In this document: positions 11,301 through 23,300 of the stretch, in pieces | How the letters are laid out: every line of letters begins with the position of its first letter | Position numbering within the stretch: the first letter of the stretch is position 1 | Source of the DNA: Helochares maculicollis | Taxonomy: Eukaryota; Arthropoda; Insecta; Coleoptera; Hydrophilidae | Assembly (NCBI GenBank): GCA_033557835.1 | Contig: JAWQRO010000334.1 | Coordinates: forward strand, 1-42,623 | Direction of reading: 5' to 3' | DNA: 42,623 nucleotides | Translations under genes and position numbers: made by a program | The notes under the pieces: generated by a model | What the model was told of the DNA's origin: nothing | The model's input: only the letters and a program-made list of their open reading frames with translations | The model's database searches: none

Positions 11301-14300
11301 ATGTAAAAATGGGTGGGCGGTAAAAGATTTGCCAACAATGCAGAGGTGGAATCTGCGGTTGATGCTATTTTGAGACGCTCAATGACTCTCACTATAAACA
11401 GGGTACCAAAGTTATTGAACATTGCTGGAAAAACTGTGTCGACCTGAAAAGAGACTATGTTGACATATAAAATTATTTTTATTAGGTCGTATACTTTTGG
11501 GACTATCCTCCTGCCAAACGAAAGTGTATAAAAGCAATAGATTTCAATTTTAGAAAGTCCTTTGAAACAATGCCCAAATGCAACAAAGGCATGATGACAA
11601 AAGATGTGACCACATATTTGATTCAGAGAAGCAAATTTTTGCAAAAACATGAAGCCATTAAGTCTCTCACACATGTGAAATCATTGAATAGAATTGAAAA
11701 AAATCATTCTTATTCCAAAACCAAAAACGATTACATAATGTAATAAACATATAAGGAGAGAGGGGTTGACATAGATGAATTGGACCGTCCAATAGTATTC
11801 TTTATCATTATTTACAGATGAAAAAATATATATTTTTTGTTAAGTAAACAACATATTTAAGTGATAATTACTTGTGTGTCTCCCTCCTAATTGGATAGAA
11901 AGATAGACTGAAAATATACTGTCAAACTGCATTCCTTAAAAATTAAAATCTCAATTTTGTCACATGTAGCAGATACATTTTGTAAAATATCTGTATTTTT
12001 ATAAACCTATCCTTTCATACAAGTATTTTTAAAGGAGTATCTGAATATACATTTTTTATATTCAACAGTTTAAAAGTTATAGGCATGTTTATAAAGAATC
12101 AAACATCCCTTAATTTACTTTAATTAAATTCTCAAAACACATTTTTTTCATTTCAAAGACGAATCTCAATTTGTTTTCTCATCTGGTGCACCAATAGTGT
12201 TTGAATAACCAATATCTCTATTAACCTCTCCCACATTACGAGTGGACTTTCGAAAAATAGTCTAGGCCATATTTATTTGCATTTAAAGCAGAATAAACAT
12301 ATTTGCTTTTTCATCGTTGAATTTTTTTACGTTTTAGTGGATGGCGACACTTCTTTGAAATTATGATATAAACATTTTTCTCTGAAACTGATTTTAGTTC
12401 TTTGATTTACCTGTAACGTTTCCCCTAGCAATCATCATCGGACAATTAAATTGGAATATAAGTAGTTTCGTAAATGACGGGACAGTATTTATAAAAATAT
12501 CAAATAGTTGAATAAGTTGTTTTAGAAGGTATACGATGATTCTTCTAAAATACATACCTAGTATTAAATGCGATAAGATAATGGTTACATTACATTTATT
12601 CATTACCAATACTAAGATCTATTTTAATTGACATGAAGAGCCTCTGAAGGTGTCAACATAACCTAAATTTTTTTGAATTTAAATTTCATGAATGAATAAA
12701 GCAAATCATTTCAACTATTGCTCGTTACTTACTTATTTGTAAACTGGCTTTCGTTGTGTAATTCTTAGTCACCTCGACCTCGGTGTAATTTCCTTCCGTG
12801 TAATTCTGGTTGAGACTGTCGTGTTCGAGGAGCAAGCTGGACTCTTCCATCTCGATGGCAGTGTACTCTTGCTTCTGGGCCTCCTTCTTACGACGAGCCT
12901 CTTCCTCGAAAAATTGTCTGTCGTACGATCCAGGAACGTTCACATTACAAGGGAGACTCCCTGAGAAAACAACAGAATCAGTTCTCCTGAGAAAGCAAGG
13001 ATTGAAACAAATAATCGCTGTCTACTAAACACACTAAAACAGCAAGGCTTAGAAAACTATTAAAACAACGATTTTAAAATACCGTGCACCACAAAATTAA
13101 AACTCAATTTTCGACAAATATCTTTTGCCGTGTTTTTTGCTAGGTAAAAACTTTGTAAAAGCCTGGACTGCAGGAATACGTTCTGTAATTTTTTGGCTGG
13201 CAATCTGGTGGCCAAAATGATCGAATTTGTAGAAAGTAAAAAGCAAGGTAAACAATTCAAAAAAAAAAATCTAACCTCCTTCGCGTTGCCTGGTACTGAC
13301 GGTTTTCTTAGGTCTTTGCAGGTGATAGGCAGCTTCGTAAAGCTCTTCTTTGGCCAGGTTGTTCAAGCTGCCGCCGTGGGTCAAGTTTTCCGAAATGGAG
13401 CTAGGTTGTCGCTTGTGCCTGTGCCTTTTCGTGGCTGTTGTATTGTAATAACGGACTAATTCCGACCCACTGGCGCTTGTCGCCCTCGCATTACGCAAAT
13501 CATCTTCTGCTTGGTTCAGGAGATCCTAAAAGATATCAATTGAGTATTACATTAACGAACCAGCAAAATTGTAAGCGACTTCAATTGCAACAATACTCAC
13601 CTTGAATAAAGCGCTTTTTCCCTCTCGATCTTTGGGGTTTTTATAATTTATGGCCTCGTCCAGAAGAGCCTTGAGTTGACCATCATCAAGACCTGATACT
13701 GATGCTTCCTATACAAGACACAAAACATATTTACATGAATTTCGTTCAAATTGCCGCCCTTTCAGATCGACCAATGAAAAAATTTCCTCCATTTGACACT
13801 TTGAAAATTGTCAAAATGGGTGCTTCTGATTGGTCTGTACATTAAAGAGGGACTCTTAGTTATTTGAATTTGTTAATAGGGTTCAATTATAAGCTATGCA
13901 GGAAAGATAGGCGAAATGAATCATAATTCGTTGGAATGAATTTGTTGTATGCGATTACATAATATCATTAGATAGTGTGTTTTGTCGAATTCCATTTATA
14001 ATCTAATATTTACGGAGCCACAGAGAAAAATTTTGGTATGTTACAGTTTGTAATTTAATATGCTGCCGACTCTCCATATAGATTAGTTATCAGTTTATTG
14101 GTATTTGAATTAAGTAAATATTAGAAATAAATTAATGGTTATGTGAAGTAGGGAACTGAAATGAAAATTATATATAGATTCGTTAATGTGTTATAAATTT
14201 TATATCAAGTTATTTCTTTTCTTTCTTGGTGTGGATACTTTGTAATAAAATTAAAGACTATGCCATTCTAAGATCTAGTTTTGATGATAGATTAACATTG

Positions 14301-17300
14301 ATCTTTTGTGTAATATATTAGGATGTAGTAAAGTAGTACCATGATGGCATAACAAATTAATTTTCTGTAATTTTGATATTTATAACTGGCAAAAACAAAA
14401 AATGTTAAAACAACGTATATTTTTCAGTGAATTAGATTATTTATGCTAAGCAATTTGCTTGCAATGTCTACTATCTACTCACAATATATTTTATATAAAG
14501 ACAAACACAATCAGCAAGCATCATCTCAATTAAGAAAACTGACTGTTGCATTACAAGTAAAGAAATGAGAACATTTATAAAAATTAGCATTTTAATTGGC
14601 TATACAACACAAAAGACATTGATATTGGTCGAGTAATCATTTAAAAAACATGCCCATTTTTTCAAAAGTTATTATAGAAGATGAAAATTTTTGGATTGGC
14701 CCCAACAAAAACAATAAAGATTCGAGTATTGCAGGTATATTACCAGATAGTAATGAATTGACAAATTTGGACGATACAAATGAAAATAATTTGGGAGGAA
14801 AATGGGAATAATGACATTGCAGAAAGTTGTTCCTTATTTACTTATCCTATTGCCAAACGTTACTCTAGCCAAAAATAGAAAAAAAGGAGCAAATATATTT
14901 AATTAATAAAACAAACAAGAGAGCGTAATATTATCGCACAAAATGAAATGTATGCAGAACAAAATAATATAAATCTTTCTTTGAGTTTAGAAGATCTAAC
15001 ATAATTTTTTGGCTCTTTTATTAATAAGTTTACATTTATAGTTGAAATAATCAAATCAATATTATGGAAAAGACCTAAGTAAGATGTTTATGCAAGAAAA
15101 ACTAATAAAATTTGGTGCCTATGTGCCTTAAAATACACATCTTTAAAAGTTTGATGCTAATAGTGGTAAATCAGAAAATGATGATAAGGTTTCCCAAAAT
15201 TAGAAACAACTCAATTTTATTTTAAGCATCTTTGTCCTTTTATAGAACGTACTATTTTATAATATCTCTTACATAATTCAAAATGGTAACAAACTTTTTG
15301 TGTTTTAAATTAGGCTCGTAAATGTGTTAGCAACAAATCAGGTTTTCAATCTCAGACTTAATGTGTTCAGTTAACCCATGTAAAACTACATTGTTATTCT
15401 GAATCTTTGGCTAAGTCTTAAAAAACAAATCCATATGAAAATTTTCACTTGATAGATTGTGATGATAAATACCTTCAGAAACCATTATAGAAATCAAAAG
15501 GTATATCGATCAAAACAATTATATTCTTAAGTGATAGCAACTTTCTTAACAGAGTTCTGAATTTGAACAAAAAATGATAGATTCGGGCTGGGCTAGGTCA
15601 ACCATCAGGATTGAAAGCCTAAAATTACAGTATCAAAATCATATCGTGACGAAGACCATGAATAAAAGCTTAGTTGTTACAAAACCTAAAATCTACAATT
15701 CACTATTAAAACATGAAAGTTCCAAAATAAATAACGCAAATATCTAAGATTCAAAATGTGAGATTCGGTATTTAAATTATTAGATTTATAAATCCAAAAC
15801 AACGAAATATAATGTAGAAATTCCAGAAGCAATGTGAAAGATATAAGAAATGCTAAATTTCTAGATCACCATCAATGGTTTAGAATGATTTACAAAAATG
15901 TAGCTAAGTAATAACATCAAGATCAAAAATTCGGGACGACGAATAACAAAGACATTTAAATTTTAATCAGAATTGTTATAGGAGTATAGAAGCAAGTTTC
16001 CAACATTAGAGAATAGAATGTTAGAGACTGAATTTGTCACAATATAGATTAAAAAATCCAATATTGCAATAATATCAAACAGTAACATGAGTGCAGTCAA
16101 GGATTTAGCATGAACTGAAATAATTAAAATTAAACTATCAATATTAGGACTGTCAAATGGAAAATCGAAAACTCAAGGTGGCACAATCAAGTCACCAGGA
16201 TCCAAAATCTGAATAAATAAATTACAAAATCTCATAATTAACACCTAACCGCATCAGCATATAAAAAGCAGCATTTCTGTATTAAATACGTAATTTCAGG
16301 AAATAATACGGACTGTCCACTTAATATTCCCAAAAAGACAAAATAATAAATTTCTAACGAAATTAATGGTTGTACTTTTAAAGTGTTTCAATTCTGATTT
16401 TCCTTATTCTTTTGAATTGTGAACTACAATCGAAACTCAACAAAAGAATAAGTCTAATTAAGAAAATGAAGATATCTTCTAACATTTACAACAATATGTG
16501 AGCTGAGTAAAGTGTTACTGAATATTAGAAATTACAATGGAGGATCTTAATTGAGAGCGAAGCTTGAATCGGCTGCATCGAAAGCATAGATGATCAGTTT
16601 CTATTCAGACAAAAAAGTACCTAATTTAAAAATTGAATATCTAGTTTTTTTTTTTTAATATGGTAGTCCTCAAAACATTTTCCAATACATAAAGGAATCT
16701 TATAATAATTTTTCCCAGAACTGTGAAGTTCCACAAGCCTATGGATTTTTATATCTTCTGAAAGTCTAGTTAGTGGATCTTCACAAGAGGCTATTTTCGA
16801 TAAATCTTCAGAAACGTTATCTTTATTTTCGAACCAATCTTTAGCAACTTAAATAAGAGGCAAATTTGATCATCTTTGCTGCATTCAGTTTCTTGTATAC
16901 CACAAATGAATTAAATAACGTACAATTCAACATAAGCAAAAGCTTTTTTGACCGTTAGAAACATTTTCTTATAATCGGATTATACAACAGGTATTGATCA
17001 ACCAAATCAACACAATTCATATAGATAATGTAGCCCATAATACTTTCTGGCTTTCTTATCATTTCACCAGGTTTTCGATTTTTTTTACTGGTTTCTACCA
17101 CTCTCGCCTGGTGTATTGTTCTGTATTCCATGCATCAATTAAAATTTCACTTTTGCGCAAGGAAACATGCTGACCTCTTCTTAACTTATTTTTTTTATAT
17201 CGTGAAGCAACCCACGATTTTCTCTTAGAGTATCACAAATTCTTATCTTCCTAGAAAGTAAATGCTCTGCTAATTCAACACTATTGTAATAGTTGTCCAT

Positions 17301-20300
17301 GTAAACATGCTGCCAATTATTTTCATATGTATCTAAGAGAATGTTTACGAGATTTTGCAACTTTTGTCCATTATTGCTTTAGAATTTAAATTTAGTTATG
17401 TATCCACTTTTAGATTCGCAAATCATTTTGATAGAAACTTAGTCGGCCTCCGTACGGTATCGTTACCTCATCCAAAGAAAAATATTGTTTTGGTTTATAA
17501 GCCTTATAAAATTTATTTAAAAAATATTCTTCTCCTGGGTTTTGAAGATTCGGTCTACGTTTTCAGGCATTTCATCATTATTAGAAAATTGTAACGATTG
17601 TAATATTTGCCTGAACTTATTTGAAGGCATGACTACCAAAAATTGGCGTTTTAATCTGTAGATCAGTAGACCAATAGTCGTTTATGCTGGTTTTCTTTAC
17701 TTGTCCTATTAAAATGTTCAAATCAAGGAACTTGTGCATTTCAGATATAGTAGTATCTTTCCATTGTTTAATCTTTTTCACAAATTTTTTATTTGTGCAT
17801 ATTTTGCATATGATACCTGTTTCATTTGTTAATAATTTAAAAAAATCGTCGTCAATAAATCTATTCTATCTGATACATATTCTAGATTTCTTGGAAAAAC
17901 TAACTCCATCATTTCCCAAAAATAAATTTATATTAATATCACTATAATTTTCTCACCAGTAGATAGTTGAATTATTTTCTTCACTTTCAAATTCTGCATC
18001 ATCTGAATCACTAGTCTCAGAATCACTTACAATATGTACAACTTTTCTTTTTATGTTAATTAGAAAGTCTGAATCATGGCTTTAATATGTATTATTTTCA
18101 TCTCCAAATAATAAATCAGCATATAACTCATTAGTTTCATTACAAATATTATTCCACTCAAAATGGTCGTTTTCCATTATAAAGCTGGGTAAATAATTAT
18201 GTTACTTATATTTTTTTTTAACTAACTGCCTGATAATTAAACATACTGATTGTGACAAAAATGTACTACTACACCAGCGGCTACTGTATTTCGAATAAAA
18301 CTGACGTATTACTATGTCAACCACCAGTAATAAGTTGATTAAAGTGACAATCGTTGCAATTGATTTGCATTATGTTTGTATAGTTAAATCATTTTGAGTG
18401 TAATTAACTATAACAAGACTAAATTTTACTATAAATCTATAACATTTTATTCAATGTATTTATATGAAAACTAATCAATACGAGTAAAAATATATATTCC
18501 TTATAACAAAGTTTCTATTTTGCACTACAATGTGTAAGACATTGAAATATGAGATAGATTGGCTGGACAACAAAGAAATTGATGATGCTGATGATATTTG
18601 CATAGTAGCACCCAATTCCGTTAAGATTTGCGATGAAGATTCAGCGAAAGAGAATGTCTTAAAGACAATATTACACAATGGGCCACAGTTTGCAGCTAAA
18701 GCTCAGATTATTATGAGAATCCAGGGTCCTAAGGTAGAAAAAATTCCATTTTAAATATAAAGCATTTTTTACATCAAAATAAGCTTGATTAGGCTGCCAA
18801 TTTAACAAATATTTTTTTATTTATACATTACTGTGTAAACAATAGTCTGGAATATAAATGACTTGCAGGAACACCTGAGCGAACTAAAAAAAAATTTATA
18901 AATTAGTAAACTTGACATCATAATGATCTCTACGGCTCACTGCACAAAAGCACACCCAAATATAGAACCTACATAACGAATCACCCAAGGTATAAAACAC
19001 ACAAATATCCTAAATAATATTGATGCCTAAGCCAAGTAAGAAACAACAGTAGGTTGTGAAGTAACAATTACTTCCAATCCTATCCAAAACATTTGCAAAC
19101 ACATACAATAAAAAAAAACTAAAGCTGGTAATCCTTAGCACTCCAAATCATCCCAAACCATCAATTCGGATTTAGAACTCAGGGCGATACGATACATCAA
19201 ACACATATACATGGATATCAATCACAAAAAATACCATAGTGCTGCATTCCTCGGCATAAGCCAGGCCTGTGTTACATTGTGTCACATCGGACTAGAGTAT
19301 AAAATGAAGAAAATCCTTCCACATCTATATTCTTCTCTGCTCAGAAACTATATAAATAGACATTACTTTGTAGGTAAGAAGAGTAGGGAAACTTCAGATT
19401 TGTATATTATCAGGCAAAACAGGAACATCTGCAGATACAGTCGTACTGTCTTCGCATCAAAATCCACATACAGCTTCTATAAACCTTCAAAACAAAATAC
19501 AAATTGATTAAGAAAATAGCGCATGCGAATTAATAATAAAAACAAATTCACATGCATTACACATTTAGTAGAGAAATGTCTTCTAAACAAAACCAACAAT
19601 ATTAAAATTCCAGAAGCTGAAGATGTGAAATATTTGTGAGTGCATTTGGATCGTTGACTCACCTGGACAAATCACATATTTACAAAACTTAAGTAACTAG
19701 GGATGAAAGAAATGTACTGGCTGATTGGAAGAAAATCACAGCTTTCTTTGGAAATCAAAACACTAGTTTAAAAATGTATTTTGAAGCCTGTATGGAGTTA
19801 TGGAATAGAATTTTGTGGGTAATTGCTGTGATTTCAATCTAACAGACTTTAAATTCAGTATTTTTATTGAATGCTGTTTGCATGTCTTTATTGTAGCTTG
19901 CCACATTGATAGCTTATTGTTTAAAAGTGTAAACAAAATGCTAAATAAAGGAGTCCAATAAAAGAAAAATAAGCTGTACGTAATAAAATTAATAAAAACT
20001 TCATTTTGATAAAGAATTATTGTTACAACTTAGAATTCAGGTAAAAAGTTTTAAGTGATAGCTAATATACAACAAATCTTTTTAGTAACTGTTTGTAGTA
20101 AAACCAAAATTTACAATTCAGTTTTTATGATTGCTTCTATATTTTTGATTCTTGTTATGACTAAGTTTAAAAATTATAGCATTGTTATCAAGTTTCTCCG
20201 AAATAATGTTAAAGAGAAAGTAAATATTAAATAAATTAAAAAAATAATAATCAGAAAACTATTACAAACTATTATTAACAGAACCAAGAGAACTGTTTAC

Positions 20301-23300
20301 AAAAAAATCAATGACAACATCACACCTATTCATGCAATGAAAAATAAAAGATCTCCAAAATGTGTACCCAAGAAAGATTGGAATAAATTATAAAAACAAG
20401 TTATTTAGACTGACCCCACAGAATGTTCGAATGAGTAAATAAATGGAGACACGATCACAAAAGAATGGACCAGAGGATAAATTGTATGATTTACACACAA
20501 AATGTATATTAAAATTGAGATCAAATCCAGTGAAACAATCTCTACATCACCGAGATTACTACATGGATGTCCGACATCATCAGATCAAAATGTACAGAAC
20601 TACGTAGGTGGTAAAATATTCAAACAAATGCAGTTGGTTCCGATTTAAGCCAATTAAAACACAAAGTTTGATTTGAAACTTATAGATTTAACTGCTAATC
20701 AAGCAGTCTTTATTTGCGTTAAGTAAAATTTCATTTAGCTTGCATTTAATTCTTTTGACCTCTTATATACGAACATATACTTCCTTCAGTTGTACGTTTC
20801 ATACTTTCAACATAACAGGAGTGCTTTTATTGTCAGGTCTTTTAGACAATTTTAATTGAGAAAGAGGAATGTTAACTGCCATTTTTGTGCACAGATACCT
20901 ATGCCATTATAAAAAAGTTTTTTATCAGCATACAATAATTAAAACTCAATAACATTGCAATAATCAAAGCATTTTAAAAATTGTACAATATCATTTGAGA
21001 CCAAATAAGTAGTTTATTTTCTTTAAAATACTCGCAATTACTCAGTTACTATCCAAATAATACGAAAACTAGTCATACTATAAAGTCAGCAGTTCTACAC
21101 AATTTTTCAAACAGATAACAAGAGTATTTTCCTTTGTTGTTTTGTTTTTTGCTTTGTCTAATCTCATGAATAGTTATGATGGATATGTAGGAATAGATGC
21201 CCGACTAGATATAGTAGAGCAAGCATTGTTATGGTATAGTCAGCTTGATATTTATAAGCTGACTCTCAACAATATAATTTTTACAAGCTGCAAGTCAAAA
21301 TAGAAGCAAGTAGCTGAAAGAGTGGCAATACTGTCTTGGGACTTTTATTAGGATTTGCCTGCTGTAGTTAAAGAAGCATATGCTGATGACGTAAAGCCAA
21401 AAACGTTTATAGACAAGCATAGACATTTCATTTGTAACATACTATTAGGTTAGTGCATAAGAAAATTCAGATTTTGTTACATGCGGTTTGTCTTCCTGTT
21501 TTCATTATACTTTTGTTTTTGGCATAACCTCGTTTATAGTCGTACTGACCATTGCCAGAGTCACATTTCAACAAAGGAGATTTTCTTGAAAATGATCCCT
21601 TTTGTTATTTGATTTGAGTTTTGTACTGGTATGAATTTTAACGATATTCACATTTTTTTTGTATTAGTATAAACTTGGTAATAATGCTGCAAAAGCTGCA
21701 CGCAACATAAATCAAGTGTTTGGGGAGCGATCAAAAAGTGCATCATTGGTTTGAAAAATTTAGGTCTGGTGATCTTTTTACTACAAAATTATCCGTGTGG
21801 GAGGACCAAAACGTCTGTGAAAAATGATGTTCTGAAGGCATTAGTGGAAGCTGTATCCATGCGAGAATTCTCTACCAGGATAAAAGTTGACCATACAACA
21901 ATATTACAACATCTTTCTGAAATTGGCAAGGTGGAGAAAGTGCATAAGTGGATACTGCATGAACTAACCGAGCAAAATAAGCTGGATCGGTTGACCGTAT
22001 GCTCATCGTTACCATCCATATTTCATGGAGAGTCATTTTTCAAATGAATTATTAACTGTGAGGAGAAAAGGGTTGTGCACAACAGGAAATGGTGTGTTTG
22101 GTGGCTTGATTGGGATGAGATTTGTGCCCATACTCCAAAGCTATCACATCACCCACAGAAGATTTTAATCACAGTTTAGTGGAATGCGACTGGAGTAATT
22201 CATTACTACTTCCTTCGAACTAGGGAGAGAGTTATGGCCGAAAAGTATTGTCAGTACATTGATGAGATGCATGATTAATTGAAAAATATATGCCCATCAC
22301 TTGTCAATCGGCATGGCCCACTACTTATTCATGACAATGCTCGGTCGCATACATTGCACAAAATTGCGAAACTAAATTAATTGAAATTTGAAGTTTTGTA
22401 GCACCCAGCCTATTCACCGAATCTCTTGTCAGCCGACTTTTATTATTTTTTTAGAACCGATTTTACGAGTTAAACGGTATGAAAATGAAGAGTTTGAAAA
22501 ATTCGATTTCAGAGTTTATTGATTCTAAAGATCAGAATTTTTTAAAGACAGGCATCGACACTTTAAAGTATCATTAGGAAAAGTGTATTAAAGTGAGTGG
22601 AAAATATTTTGATTGAATAAACAGCTTTTGAAAAAAGATATGCAGTTTTATATATTAACGTAAAAATCCGACATTTCATATGCACCAACCTTACATACGT
22701 AATAATACACACTATTTGAACACATTTATTAATTCCATTAACCATATTAATACTTTTTAACGTTTAACTGTATAATAGGTTTTTAGCTTTGTGTGTGTGT
22801 GTGTGTATCATACATATACTTATATTAAGTTGTGATTGAGACAATCGTGGTTTTAATCAAGTACATTGTATATAAAAAGCTTGCATAATTCAATTTAAGA
22901 AATAAGTTTGTTTAAGAATTTTATAAGATTTTAAATAAGCAGAATTTATTACAAATTCTATTTAAAGTTCAATAATGCTTTGAAACCACAATTTTTATTC
23001 CACTATTACATGAAGTTACATGGCATGCTTGTCACACAGTATGTGCACTATATCGGTATTCAATTATGGCAGCATATTTTATTGCAACTCTCAAAGGCTA
23101 ATTTAAAAAAGCCATCCTTGTGATAAATGTGTGAGATTCTGAAAGTGAAATTTTCTGTATAAAGCTATTTGCGATCTATCAATGGATACACAAACTGGTA
23201 AACATAGAATTAACAAATTTGTCTATAAAACATTAGCTACGCTAGCACTAACGACAATTGCAATAGAATCACTAACTCGCTAACGAACGTTTATATCGAA

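Noticed and set aside
11255..11674. 139-codon minus-strand frame overlapping the irritans mariner
   Set aside because: The opposite strand carries the recognisable mariner C-terminus (CVDLKRDYVDI), so this frame is a shadow for most of its length.
20280..20600. Weak reverse-transcriptase-like words (a HGCP motif)
   Set aside because: No second RT motif at the right distance in any frame, so chance is more likely.
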